Positions 1 through 12,600 of a stretch of DNA of 64,000 nt are shown here, piece after piece. Under the pieces are notes generated by a model. The model was given only the letters and a program-made list of their open reading frames with translations, did no database searches and was not told where the DNA came from. The stretch's first letter is position 1. Each line of letters starts with the position of its first letter. A program made the position numbers and the translations under genes. Source of the DNA: Eublepharis macularius (Eukaryota; Chordata; Lepidosauria; Squamata; Eublepharidae); assembly GCF_028583425.1 (NCBI RefSeq), contig NC_072796.1, positions 88,129,964 to 88,193,963 of the forward strand, in the 5' to 3' direction.

Positions 1-120
1 TCCACTCACCTGGCCGGTGGGGGCAGATGCACCTGGAGGGAGGCACGCTCACAAAGCACACCCACGCTCCCTCGCTGTGCTGGAAAATGATGCCATTTTC
101 TAGCACAAGGGAGAGCAGGA
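1..120 (-). mobile_element. Fragment of the short TGACATCA-bearing repeat family (family M1)
   Basis: The first bases, read on the minus strand, give a CCACCGGCCAGGTGAGTGG-like string. This matches the CCAGGTGAATGG / CCAAGTGAGTAGTGG block inside better preserved M1 copies at 53168-53456 and 23747-24053. The copy is cut by the window start and its inner limit is unclear. Confidence 0.3.
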
Positions 121-204
121 GCACTTCACTTGCTTCTCATGCATTTGAAGGGTGAATTCCCACTGGCTCCAGTCCCCCAACACCCTCTCCTCCAGCCTGG
201 TCCT

Positions 205-427
205 TGGGAGACCTGGCACCCCTACTTCCAGGTGGGGCCTGGAGATCTCCTTGAATTATATCTGTTCTCCAGACTACAGAAATCAGTTCCTCTGGAGAAA
301 ATGGCTGCTTTGGAGGATAGGCTCTATGGCATTATACTCTGCCGAAGTCCCTCCCCAAACACCACCTTCTACAGAGTGTACCCCCAAATCTCCAGGAATT
401 TCCTAACCCAGAGTTGGCATCTCTAGG
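205..427 (-). mobile_element. Short non-autonomous element, family M2 (GTTGCCAACTCC ends)
   Basis: On the minus strand it begins AGAGATGCCAACTCTGG and ends near CCAGGTGGGG/GTGCCAGGT. Inside are blocks shared with the copy at 36141-36357: GGAGATCTCCAGGCCCC, CAGAGGAACTGATT and AAAGCAGCCATTTTCTCC. It has no coding capacity. Confidence 0.55.
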
Positions 428-760
428 CCAAGGGGCCAAGTAGTAGTCCTCCAACACTACCTCTGGAAACCTATTTTCATAAAGGACTAAAAATAATGCA
501 AAATGTTGCCTCCTAGTCCAGCACTGAAAGGCAGTCCAGAACGATACCATCATTAATGGTATCGAGGCTGCTGAGAGATCCAGGAGAATTAGCAAAGTTG
601 TTCTCCCTCTGTCTGTTTCCCACTGCAGGTCATCCACCTAGGTGACCAAGGCCATTTCATTCCCATAACCAGGCCTGGAACCAGTTTGGAAAGGATCCAG
701 ACCATTTACTTCATCCAGGAATCCTTAAACTTAGTTTAGATAGCTGTATTTAGTGCTGTT
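428..760 (-). mobile_element. CR1-like LINE fragment (reverse transcriptase region)
   Basis: The minus-strand translation contains DPFQTG, a degraded RPGYG-E-ALV block, DDLQWETDRGRTTLL and LDLSAA. These are the RT palm blocks of the LINE family seen in plus orientation at 2100-3771. Stops and frameshifts break it, so it is a dead 5'-truncated piece. Confidence 0.55.
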
Positions 761-2099
761 CTATGAAATAGCATGGTCTAGCTTTACCCCTCTGAATCTT
801 TCTTCCACTTGCTCAGTTTTTCTCTTAGCCTTCTTGCCCACTCCAAGCAAATGCCTGTACCCAGCATGCAAGCCATGTCAGACACCAGGTCAGTGAATAA
901 ACTTCTTGCTCAGTTAGGAATACTGCATGATAGATGTGTGTATTAACTACCTAAGAAAATAAGAATAGTACAGCTTGTGGCTATGAACCTATTAACAATG
1001 AGATGGGAAGTCTCCTCACCAACTTTCAGTAAGGGATCAAAAGCCCACCCTCAGAACATTTTGACCACTGGGATCACTTTGGAGAGCTCTTCCAGGAATC
1101 CGCTGACCAAGGAACCACCCTCTCAGAGCATTTTCACTTAGGGTAACTTGCAATCATAATCTGTTATAGATAAGTACAGCAACAGAACATACAAGTGTGC
1201 ACACATACACAGCTTTCCCAGGATCACAGGGAAAGGAGAATAATTAAATTCTTGTTTTGGTTCAATTAAAATGTGCCCCTTATACTTCTTATGTAGATGC
1301 AAGTGCATGGACCTGGGATCTTCACTCCTTAATTATGTTCCCCTCCCCCTGCAAGTTCATTAAAAAAAAATTAAGCATCTGTGGACCTGTTATGACCTCT
1401 ACTTTCTTTAGGGTAGATTTTTCTTTTAATCTATCCCTTAACCCTCTGGGTAGTCTGCTGCCACCAGGAATATTTTATTCCAAGATATTTTATTTAAATT
1501 TTCCCTTTGGTAACGTTCCTAAGCATCAGGCTCCTTCGTGGTTCTATGTGGCCCTGAAGATAGGAATGGGATATAGCAATGACAGCTACACTGGGATATA
1601 ACAAAACAAAAATAAACTTTTATTTAGTCAAGAAGCGTATCAGTTTCATAAACGTAGTTCTCGGTTCTTAAAGTTACTTCATTTACTCTCATTCACACAG
1701 CTGGCCTCTCTTTCCCTGACTGAGTGTCCTTTCACAAACATGCTCAGTTCAGGTTCCACACAGGTTATATTTCTCTCATAAACACTTCAACATATTCAGG
1801 CAGCACACAGCTAGCCTGCTTTCTTCTGACTAACAATTTTCTCTCTACTCTCAGTCTCAAACTGCATTCACTCCACCCACCCTCTCAGTCCTCAACCAAT
1901 CATATCACTCACTCATCCATCTCCTTCACCCCCCACTCTTCACCTATCTCATCAAGCATTTAAAGATACATGCACACATTTACTTGGAATCATTACAGGA
2001 CCACTTAGCAGAAGACCTTAGGAAACTTCAGAGGCTGTGTTCAAAATAATTATTTATGTCATTTATTTACTTTGTATTTTGATAACACAAATAAGAATT
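761..2099. other. Intergenic DNA without recognised feature
   Basis: AT-rich, with only short chance open frames on both strands. An ACAAAACAAAAATAAA-like stretch near 1600 may be an old retroposon tail. No gene, RNA or repeat of known family is recognised. Confidence 0.4.
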
Positions 2100-3771
2100 A
2101 GAATGTCAGCATTTCTGCAATGGTGGCCTGTGCCATTCTCATAGCTCAGTTATTTCAAACAGTTCGGTCCTTGGTCTCCCTCTCTCAGGGAGACTGCCAA
2201 ATTCTTAATTCGACTATTGGCTGCGAGGCTTCTGCGAGCTATTTTGCAGCTATTTGTCCCTTCACCGTGGCCTGCCACCCACTGTTGATACAGTAAGGGA
2301 ACTGGAGACCCCTTGGCCATCTTCTGGGTCTGTATTAGATCATTTCAGGCTGCTCTCCTGGGATGAAGTTGACAGGATCCTGCAGGGGATGAGGCCAATC
2401 ACCTGTCCTCTGGACCCCTGCCCATCCTGGCTGGTGAGGGACCATTTGGAGGCCATTGTTAACATCTCCCTGAGTTCTGGGGGTTTTCCCAGAGCGTTAA
2501 AGGAGGTGGTGGTGCGGCCCCTCCTGAAAAAACCATCTTTGGACCCCACCAACCCATCCAGTTACCACCCAGTGACAAACCTCCCGTTCCTGGGCACGGT
2601 GATTGAGCGGGCGTTGGCGGTACAACTGCAGGAATTCCTGAATGATGCTGTAGTCCTGGACCCTTTCCAGTCCAGCTTCTGTCCTGGCCATGGGATGGAG
2701 ACAGCCTTGGTTGCCCTCACAAATGACCTTCGCAGGCCTCTGGATTGAGGCGGGTCGGTGCTGCTTGTGTTACTCAATCTCACAGCAGCGTTTGACATGG
2801 TCAACTATGACTTGTTGGCCAGCTACCTCACCGACATGGGGATTAGGGGGACAGCCTTACAGTGGCTGGTCTCCTTTCTCCAGGGTCGGGGACAGAGGGT
2901 GGCGCTCGGGGGAGATCTATCGCCCTTTGGTGTGCAGGGTTACGCAAGGGGCAATACTCTCCCCGATGTTATTTAACATCTACATGCGCCCCCTCACCCA
3001 GTTGGTGCAGAGGTTTGGGCTGGGTTGTCATCAATATGCAGATGACACCCAGCTTTTTCTGTTGATGGATGGCCAGCCAGACACGGCCCCAGACAATTTG
3101 GCCAGAGCTCTGGAGGCTGTGACGGCATGGCTGAAACAGAGCAGGCTGAAACTGAACCCAGTGAAGACGGAGGTCCTGCAGCTGGGACGGGGGCTGCCAG
3201 ATGTTGTGATCCAGCTCCCTGCCCTGGATGGGACACCACTGGCAACTTTGCCAGTGGTGAAGAGTCTAGGCGTGCTCCTGGATGCCTGTCAATGGAGGCC
3301 CAGGTCACGGCAGTTGCCAAGTCTGCATTTTTCCATCTCCGTCAGATCAGGCAACTTGCCCCTTATCTGACACTCCAGGGACCTGGCTACAGTGACCCAT
3401 GCAACTGTCACCTCCAGGCTAGATTACTGTAACTCACTCTACGCTGGGCTTCCCCTGGGCCTGATCTGGAAACTGCAACTGGTCCAGAATGCAGCGGTGC
3501 AGGTCCTGACTGGTATATCCTACCAGTCACGTATCAAGCCAGGCATTCAGTGGTTGAAGGGGGCAGTGTCATGTCAGCCTCCCAACTTTGTGGTGGTGAG
3601 AACTTCCCACCATTGTACTTTAATGTACTTGGTTAATTTCTTTTATTATTGCTTATTGTTTGTTTATTTTAGAATTGTTTTCTTGTTTTTATTGATTTTA
3701 ACTGTTGTTCACCACCCAAAGTCCCTGAGGATGGGCAGTTTATAAATTGAAATAATAAATAAATAAATAAC
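2100..3771 (+). mobile_element. CR1-like LINE, 5'-truncated ORF2 with 3' tail
   Basis: Reading frames on the plus strand carry RT blocks in order: SSYHPVTNLPFLGTVIERA, LDPFQSSFCPGHGMETALVAL, LLVLLNLTAAFDMVNYD, LFNIYMRPL, HQYADDTQLFLL and KLNPVKTEVLQLGRG. The order and wording are those of CR1-group LINEs common in reptiles. YADD is the RT catalytic box. At least three frame changes and an in-frame TGA near 2746 show it is dead. The 3' end is a TTTATAAATTG-like string followed by (AATA)n, at about 3740-3771. The same tail closes other LINE pieces and SINEs in the window. Confidence 0.85.
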
Positions 3772-3896
3772 ATGCTTTTTATGTATCTGTATTTGAATCC
3801 AAATATTGTTGTGCAATTCTTACCATATATGGAATGAGAAATGCCAGATGTTCAAGCTCACCCACCTCACCCTAATTCAGTGCAGGAGCAGCCTAT

Positions 3897-4478
3897 TGTT
3901 GGGGCCAAGTAGGAATTTTTTCTCTTTCTCCCTGAATTGGCTTGCGGGCGATGAGTTTTTTGCCTAGCTTACACTGTTACGTTTGGGGGAGGTAATTGGC
4001 TAGGTGGGTTGATTCCCCGTGGGGGCAGGTGGGAAGCTAGGGGAAAAGGAGCGGGCTGGTGAGCACCCTTGGCATATCCCCATTGGTGGGAAAACATGGG
4101 TCTGTCAGGAGCAGCTGGCTGCTTTACGGCCCAGTTGCGAGAACAAATGCCCTGGTGGGGAACCCCTGGACAAGCCAGTCTCCCCGCACAGCTTTACAGC
4201 CAGGTGGGGGAGCTTTAAAGGGGTGAACCACTTCATCTGGCCAGGCTGGGTCCCAGCCATACAGTGGATGGCTCATACCTGGGGCAGCAGGTGACTCACC
4301 CAGACAGGTCAAGGCAGTAGTCCAGGAGTGACTCCAGGGCCCGGCCTGTACCACTAGTTTAGGCCCTTGCTGTGTTTGTTAATATGTTGCTGTTATGTTA
4401 ATAAAGTGGCCCATTAGTTCCCAATTATGTGTCTGACTCTTCATTCCAACTATGGTGGCAAATCGGTGTGCTACAACA
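3897..4478 (+). mobile_element. Possible solo LTR
   Basis: The segment begins TGTTGGGG and ends TACAACA, so its termini form a TGTTG/CAACA inverted pair. An AATAAAG poly(A) signal lies near 4400, about 75 bases from the 3' end, as in many LTRs. No convincing target duplication flanks it, and no internal retroviral region is seen, so it would be a solo LTR fossil. Some other retroposed unit remains possible. Confidence 0.35.
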
Positions 4479-4794
4479 TCTGATTGTGTTGATGTGAAAC
4501 CTGTATTCTGGATAAGAGGCTACTGTTAGGACAAAATATGGGGAAACAGAATGGTTTCCAAGTTGCAAAAGTGTCAGTGATGTACATTATCTCCCTACCT
4601 GTTCAACCCATCATATAAGGAAAGCTGGATTAGATTTAGATGAAAATGGAATGAAAATTAGTGGAAAGAACATTAACCATTTGAGATATGCAAATGATAC
4701 CACATTACTGGAAGAAAAGACTTGAAATGACTACTGAGGAAGTTTAACATGATGCCTTTTAAAATGAACACATTGTTTAAAAACATTTCGTTGC

Positions 4795-5018
4795 ATACAC
4801 ATTGCTTACCTTCAGTCATGCAGTGAAAATCTTTGTGTTGTGATGGCAGTAGTTGATGAAATCATGTTTTTTGGGTCTGCACAGCCAATCAGATTGTTAA
4901 TGGGTGATCAGAAAACTTGATGGGTAACATCCTCATTTGGCCCTGCCCACTTTCTAGAAACACAGTGGGTGCCAGGCAGGCACCATGGTGCCCATAGGCA
5001 CCACACTGGGGACCCCTG
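4795..5018 (+). mobile_element. Non-autonomous hAT element, CAGGGGTCC family, 5'-truncated
   Basis: It ends ACTGGGGACCCCTG, the right terminal repeat of a family whose ends are CAGGGGTCCCC/GGGGACCCCTG. It shares CTTACCTTCAGTC, TCTGCACAGCCAAT and CCCACTTTCTAGAAACAC with the copy at 14930-15267. The left end is missing. Confidence 0.6.
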
Positions 5019-6899
5019 CATTAGCCAATCAAAAACTTTACAGGTACACTCTACAACTACTGCAATTTCATGCAAACCAAACAAAGTGCTGCAACCCAAT
5101 GCTAAACCAAAATAACAGTTCATAAAACTCCATGAAAGAAATTCTAGATTTAAAAGGAATGATAAGGAGCAACAAGAAGGAATATGATAAAATCTGTCAT
5201 TTTTTTGTCTTCTGCCTTAAAATCCTATGATGTTAATTGGCTACCAGGGTACAACATAACCTAATTAAGTAACATTTGAAAAGAAGAATTAATTTGATAG
5301 CAATTATTATTACTTCAGTTAAACAAATTAAACCTAGAAACACTAATTTGTATAAGGAACTGATATTTGACTTTGGAAACCCAATTTGTGATGATAATGG
5401 ATAAATTGTCACTAAACAAACATTTATGAAAAGCAAACATTATACACAAGAAACATACATTCAGAATTAGCAACCGTTTATTAACTGCTAAAATGAGATT
5501 AAAGGAACAGGTAAACCAGCAGAAAGTGTTAAGCAAGATGCGTTACAATGAGTATGATGTATTTTGTATTCATGATTTAAGAAAGGAAAGCAATAATAAT
5601 TTGGTTTTAATTTTCACAAAGATATAGAATTATAGATAATATGCAAATCTTTATTTCGAAATACAGTTTCTGTACATGCAAGAGGAGTTCTCATTTTTCT
5701 TCTACCTCAGTCAACCTGTAGATTATGTGAATATTTCATACATTTTTAAAATTTTGATAATTAAAACATTGCTTTTGATCGCAGGATTGGTATTCCTAAT
5801 TGCTGCCAAGTATTGCTACATTAGCAGCTGACTCCATGCCCTCAATTTCCTAAGACTGTCAACATATTTTTCAAGTGTCATAGCATGTTGGTTTTGTTAT
5901 CACACCCCTGCAAATGTGAACATGCGTTTTCAGACCAACATGGGGAATTAAGTGTGTTTGAGCAGGGAGTGGGGATCTTTTACCTAAATCTTTGGCTATA
6001 ACTGTGAGGACCATGATTCAGTAGGAAAAGGACACTTGAAGGTTTAACAAGAAATATGGATTTTATTGAGAGATTTGGTACAATACTGGGGAAGGGGGAT
6101 ATCCTAAGCAGATACTAGCAAATACTAAATCAAGACAAATAGCACATTTAGAGGAGTTATTTCTAAGCCAAAGGCATAAATGGGAAACAGGTCAGAGGAG
6201 AAGTGAGTGTCTGGGCCTCCCAGAAAGGTTCCAGAGAGAAGCAAAATGTCAGCTCTCTTTTGTGATGCAATATGAACTGGAAAATAAGGCATGGAGCAAA
6301 CAATATATTTCCTATGCTGCGTAGTGCGTAGCAATTAGGAGGAGGAAGGATCTAGTCTGTTGGGAGTCTATGGCAAACTCCATTTGAAGCCCAGAAAAAA
6401 CTCCGAGTTAGAATCCAGAAACCAGCTACAAAGATTAGAATCCAAGTTAGAACCAGCTACAAAGGTTTGGGGGCTAAGAGGTGTCTTGTGTGCATTTAGT
6501 TGCATTGAAAAGGGACAGTGTCTCTGTTGCAACGGGATTTGATCCAGGCTAGAAACTTTTAATCTTATTGGAAGATTCGAATTTTAGGGGAGTATAAGGT
6601 AGAAAGAACTCCAAGTATGGACATGATTTAAAAGTATGGCAAAAGTATGGAAAATCATCCTGGGCTAATTATTTACCCAACAGCTGCTCAGCTCAAGTTG
6701 TACAAAGTTTGGGTAGTAGCTTGATTAATTTATCTGCATGGCAAGCCAGATTTAAAAAAGAGTAGGAGATGGTTGATAGCCCTAGTGTTCCTTGTGATTA
6801 GGTTTTTCAGGGAAATCTGCATTGTTAAGACAAATTTCTAAAAGGCTGATCATTGTCCAGAAACCCATGGTCTGTAAAATATGGCCTGAATTTTGATGG
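5019..6899. other. AT-rich intergenic DNA, nothing recognised
   Basis: No convincing gene or named repeat. A TTTTATTGAGAGATTTGG string near 6060 would be AATAAAA on the minus strand and could mark the poly(A) region of an old retroelement running leftward. No termini or target duplication could be found to support that. Confidence 0.35.
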
Positions 6900-7900
6900 G
6901 CCCTCAGGAAGACTAGAACTATTGTCAAGGGAGTGTTTAGGCCTCCAGGGGAGCCTGGCTACCTTCCCATGAGTCACCTTTTCTGTTCCTGCATGTCCGG
7001 GGACGGGCCTCCCCTCCCTCGAACCCGGCACCCTCCACCCCCCCCCCCCAGAGGGCCCTCGGCTTACCCGGAGGCAGAGGAGAGCCGGAGGAGAAGAAGC
7101 GGCACCAAGGAGCCAAGCGCGGCCTGCACTGCGCCACTGGGAGACCTCGCTGCCGCCGCCGTGCCACAGCCTGAGCCCATCGGCCGCAGCGGGGGGAAGG
7201 ACGCCCCGAAGACAGAGCGCCCGGCAGTGCGCCGGCGAGCAGGGCGGGCCGCCCGGGCCCGGCAGAGGCTGCGCCACAGCCACGAGGCCTTGGCCCACCA
7301 GCCCGCGAAGCCACGCAGGCGCCTGCCCACCCAGCTGCAGGAGGGGCGGGGGCCAGCCGAAACGCCGGCCTGTGAGAGGCCCATCGGCCTGCCAGCCGGC
7401 CCCACCCGCAGAGAAGGCCCAATGGGGAACAAGTGGGCAGAAGACACGGGGAGCACCAGGGGCTGCAAGGCACAGAGGCTGCAGCCTAAACAGGGGTGGG
7501 GCCAGGTGTTAGGGCCCAGGTGATTGGGCTCACCTTGGGGGCTGGCAATTGGGCAGTGGGGCGGGGCTGCCCCTAGAGGGAGGGGATAAAAGGAGCTCAA
7601 GGCTTCCAGGCCAGGGAGGAGATAACAGGGAGGTTGGTCCTGATGCAAGGGCCACTCCCTGGGACAGAGTGTTGTGGGACCGGGCTGCTGCAAGCACCCA
7701 TAACAGCCTTTGGCCATCTGAGGCCAAACTAAGGAAGCCAGGAGCTCCAGCTAGCGCACGGGCCGCATGTACAGCCTTGGAGGGACTTCCCCCCCTGGGA
7801 CCCATCGCACACCCGGCATCGCTGCCCAGCTGCAATGGATCCCCCAGGCACTGCCCATGCCGACAGCGGGAAAGATCACACTGCAGCCTGATCCCAATGT
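6900..7900. other. GC- and CpG-rich island of unknown nature
   Basis: From about 6930 to 7870 base composition switches abruptly to high GC with many CpGs, a run of nine or more C at about 7040, and long open frames on both strands (196 codons plus at 6933, 217 codons minus at 7717). The translations are Pro/Arg/Ala-rich with no family motif, as expected of GC-rich non-coding DNA. A GGGATAAAAGGAG TATA-like string lies near 7583 on the plus strand. It could be an unannotated CpG-island promoter or part of a GC-rich repeat; sequence alone does not decide. Confidence 0.35.
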
Positions 7901-8579
7901 CTTACTTTAATATCAGCCATGACTTCTTTCTCCCATAATCCTAGACAGCACATCACCTTGCATAGAGCACTCCCACCCAGTCACCTTTGCAAGCTGCTGA
8001 TTTCTTCATTCCCTTTGAAAGCCTTGAGGGCACTTTGTTAAGGGCCTGTAGAATTGGAACCCTTGGGCCAATTCACTTGAAATATAGGGATTATTTACTG
8101 GATAGGAAGTCCTCGCTGACCTGTAATTTTAGTGTCATTTGGCTGGAAATGAACCATTCCGACCTCCCCCCACCCCATAAAAAGTCCCACATAGAGAATG
8201 GCAAACTGACCAGGCGGCAGGAGTTATAAAAAGGAAACCTCCTTCACTGTGTGAAATAAAACAAGGAAAGATGGCAAATGCAGATTTAAAAAAAAATAGT
8301 CAAAGTAAGAGCAGGAAAATAAAATGAATGAAACAGGGCGGTTTTTTTTTTTAACGCCAGTGACTGGTTGGAGCTCTCTTGCTAGACTGCTGCTTGATGG
8401 CCATTTTAGGAAGCAGTAGAGAGAAGCATGGCTATGCAGAGAGGGATCAGCTTCAAGGGATTGTAAAACTGACACACACACCCTTCTGTTCAATCTGCTT
8501 GAGATTTGGGGGTCTTTAGATAAAAGGCAGGACTATGTTCTGTGCAAATGTGGTGCACTATCTTTACAAACAGCTGCCC

Positions 8580-8690
8580 CTCATACTATTTTTTTATGTA
8601 GTGTTTTTATTCATTTTATACATTTTTAGTTGCTTTTCTACTTAAAAAGCTCTCAAAGCAACTTACAAAAAAGAACTCATTATCATTAGA
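8580..8690 (-). mobile_element. LINE/SINE 3' tail fragment
   Basis: The string TTATTCATTTTATACATTTTTAG followed by CTCTCAAAGCAACTTACAAA resembles, on the minus strand, the end of CR1-like LINE or SINE tails (TTGTAAGTTGCTTTGAG then AT-rich). It is weak evidence. The same region holds a minus-strand AATAAAA that could serve as a distal poly(A) signal of gene A. Confidence 0.25.
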
Positions 8691-8694
8691 TAAT

Positions 8695-8844
8695 GGCCAT
8701 TTCCACACATGTTGAATAATGCACTTTCAATGCACTTTCGCAATCCTTTTGAAGTGGATTTTTTGTTCCACACATGGAAAATCAGTTTCAAATGTTCACT
8801 AAAGAGTATTGAAAGCGGATTATCCAACGTGTGTGGAAGCAGCC
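8695..8844. mobile_element. 150-bp MITE with about 37-bp terminal inverted repeats
   Basis: The left end GGCCATTTCCACACATGTTG and the reverse complement of the right end, GGCTGCTTCCACACACGTTG, match over about 37 positions through the TTTCAAT block. The inside repeats related CTTTCAA and AATCC motifs. No target duplication is obvious. It has no coding capacity. The superfamily is not determined. Confidence 0.6.
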
Positions 8845-9676
8845 AGTGTTACTACTCTTAAACAACCTCATGTGGAATGGGCACTCGCATAAGTTGTTAG
8901 GGAGGCTCCATACTCCTGACTCCTCTGGAAGATGACAGAAAACAGTAAGTCATGAGCAGCACTTTGCACCTTCAGAGATACACCACAAAATAAGTTCTGT
9001 GTAGTTCCAACTGCATATATTTTATGCTAAAATTCCAAAACCACAACACATGTAAAATAAGCACACACAAGAATAAATCTACTGTTAAAGTAAAGTAAAA
9101 TTTAAATAGATCTAATTGTAGTTCCGGAACACTATTTAGCAGAAGTGAAACCTTAAATACTGACTCAAATTCAATCTTTTGAAAGGAATTCTACAGCAAC
9201 CATATTTGCAACATGATCACACAAATTTTATCTTAGTAAAGTATACAATCTCCTTGCCTACTCATTGAAAGAGAAAGATGGATACAAATAATAAAATCTG
9301 AACTGTGGAATGACAAAGCGTTAATACAGAATCATCTAGGCAATCCTTCATGGTAAAACCATTGATCTTCAGATTAAGCAACCAAAACTCCACTCCCCTG
9401 AGCCAAAGTACTGTAATCTATGAAATCAATAGTTCAAGCAAAGTTTGTTTCAATAGATTAATTTCATTAAAGATCATTAACAAGTCAAATACAACTTTAT
9501 GGTAGAAAAAAGCCTCCAAGCTAAAGTGGCCTAGCTGAAATGCATAAAGAACAGTGCTGTAACTGCATGTTTGATAGAAGTTAACAAACATAAAGAAATG
9601 TTTTAATTATTTTATGTTATAGATAAGTAAACCAAACATACATACATAACGCACACACGCACACACAAAAGAGGTT

Positions 9677-12600
9677 TCACGACTCATGTTTTGGATATTT
9701 CTCAAAGCGTTCCAACAAAGCTTTTTGTATGCTACCTGGAATTTTTTGGTGCTTATCTCTGAGGTTTTTTATTGCAATCTTTGTCTGAAAAAGAGAGGGA
9801 AAAAATAGAAATGAACATTTTTACTCTGCATTACCACAAACAAAATACTCAAGAAGCATTCATATTGAGCATTTCAAGGCCACTGTAAATTTAGAATTAG
9901 AGCTACAGTATTTTAGTTTATTAAAAGTAGCTATTATTAAGTATCTTATTTAACTGATAAATTCCATTCAACCTCCATCTTATTAACTTCTTAAGAAACG
10001 ATCCAAATGTACCCTATCACCCCATGAACATCTACCATATAATGATATGACTTTGCATAGGGAAGGAATGTATTATCAAATCACTAGTTGACAGTACCCA
10101 AACTGACTTCTGATTACACCAGTGCATCACCTAAAATTCATCTCTATGTTTGCCAATATTAGGATTAGCTCAATTACAAAGCTCTCTTCATAGGTTTTTA
10201 CAATACCACTCTATGAAAACTATTGGAAGATATATTTACATACATAAAGTGCAGAAGTGCTCTTAGAGTATCAAGAATACAATAATAGTCAACAATAGTT
10301 ACAAAATACAATGATCATACAATAGTCATAAATCACAATCAATCATCATTAATCAATAAATAGAATAGTCAAAAAGCAGATGGAAAAGCTCTGGGTCAAT
10401 GATACAGGATACTGTCACATTTAGTACTTGGGCATAGTTCATAATTCATGCATAGTTCATAGTTCTCCCACATACCGCCGTTCGAACTGGTTACAATATT
10501 TGAATTAGGAATACCCTTTTCTTCTTTTCACATGCTCTTTGCCGTATAAGGAGCCCATGTGTTCTGATCAGCGCTAGAGGCAGATCCATATAATTGCAAG
10601 CTTTTATATTTTCAAAGTGAGCATACCATTGTTTGACTGGCCTAATACTCTTTGGCCTAACAGCCAAAGATCTTTTGGTATCTAGTAAGATCAAACCTGC
10701 TGGCCGCCTTGAAAACATTTTAGGCTGAGGAGTAAGATGGAAATCTTTTAAATAAATACATCTACTTAAAGGCTGCCTAATATCTCCTTCATTCCATCTC
10801 CAAAGTATTTTAAAGTGCAGTCTATAAAAAAATATCCCCAGCAACATTCTGGGTTCTAAGTATGGTTGCAAAGCGTTACCTTGACAAAAATGATTTGTCC
10901 CTTTAATAGGACTCTTGAAAACAATGTGGAGGGAAGAAAGGAGCCCCTCCTCCTCTGGCACTATAGTGCCTATCAAGATTGGGCCCCTGTTGTGCTTTGA
11001 AAAGTAAAAAAATCAAGGCTCTAAAATAGTGCCTTATGGAAGCCATGGCATCAACTAGTTTGGCCCTTAATAGAAAGAATCAGAAGGTCTGGGTTACAGC
11101 AAGTATATCTCTAATTCCCAAAATACAGGTAATACTAAAAAGAAATCCTGCAGGTGTGTGTGTGGGGGGGGGGGAGCTATGGAGATACACTCCTCACTGA
11201 GGACTAGTGGCCATCTTCCATAGTACAACGAGATGCCTATAGAGAACTCTAGAAAAACTGAATTGTGCAACCAAAAGGAAACACATTGCTTAAACCACCG
11301 AGAGAGAGAACACTGCTGTACCTTCCTGCGATACTGCTCTGCTTAGAAGCCATACAGGTATAGGGTTAAAAACAAGCCTGGAGAGAAATGTCCTGTTCCT
11401 TTAACAGAAGCTTCATGTACAAAAAGAACAGCTGAAGCTTTTCATGGCATAGAGGTAAATAAGATCACCATAAGCCCAAGCAGATAAGGCAGGATAGAAC
11501 TTTTTAAAATAAATAAATAGCATCCCATTAAGCATCTATTAAAGGAATGGGACTTTTTTCCTCCAAGCCTTTGGCAACCCTGTTCACACCCAGAGGGTAT
11601 TAAACATGACCTCCATTTTCAATGGAGCAGGAGGTCCCCCAGGTTATACTCTCCCCTCCCCGCAATCATCACTGGCATCTAATAAAACCATGCAACCTAA
11701 ATGAGAGGGTGGGAGCTGGATGGAGCACTGGGCTACTAGGATTAATATGAACAGGTGGCAACACCAAACCGCCTATCTGCAGCAAGTGCATGGACCAACC
11801 AAAATGACTGGTATGTGGATTATCCAATCAATATGAGCAGCTTATCCCAAAGGACTGCTGAGGTTTTGTAGTAAGGTTTTATCACCCAGGAAACTATAAG
11901 AATGCAACTTTTACTTGGCTTCCTATTTAAAACTACTGTATTTTTAATTGGATTGGCTCCTATAATAACTTAAGCACTTTTCTGGGACTCTTGTGCTAGC
12001 ACTAGTGCAAGACTGCATGAAAAAAATAAGAATTTTTTTCATCTCCCACACCTTACATAATGCTGCTCTAGCAAAACACACTAGTTTATATATGATGAAC
12101 TTATCACAGCACAAGATTTCTTTATTTAAAATATTTATATCCTACCTTTCCATGGTGCCCAAGGCAGATTACAAAGTATACACATTTAAAAACAGTTACA
12201 CATGAATTAAAATACTGCTCCACTAAAAACAACCAATGGGAGTACATATATAATTAAGTATGCAATATTGTTAATATGAAACTTGCCTTTTCAGCTAGTT
12301 CCTCAGCTGTTATATGTGGATCATAAGTAATGGGATCTCCTACGTATGTGCAAAATTTGACTGGAAACCCTCCATATATGGGAACAATTGGCCATCGGGT
12401 ATGCTCATACAGCCACTTCAATGGCCCTGTACATAAGATTTAAAATAATTTAATAAAAGGTTTTGAGAAATGTTCTATTGCAGACATAGGCGATGGAATA
12501 AGCCCTGATTTTAAACAGACCCCTTATTATCTGTTTTGTAATATAAGTAGGGTGTAGTGGTACATGAGAAAAGGCCATGCAGTTGACTCATAATTGTGCA

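Noticed and set aside
6933-7523. 196-codon Arg/Pro/Ala-rich plus-strand frame and overlapping minus-strand frames up to 217 codons
   Set aside because: Long frames on both strands in a GC-rich block are expected by chance; no domain, start context or splice signals support a protein.
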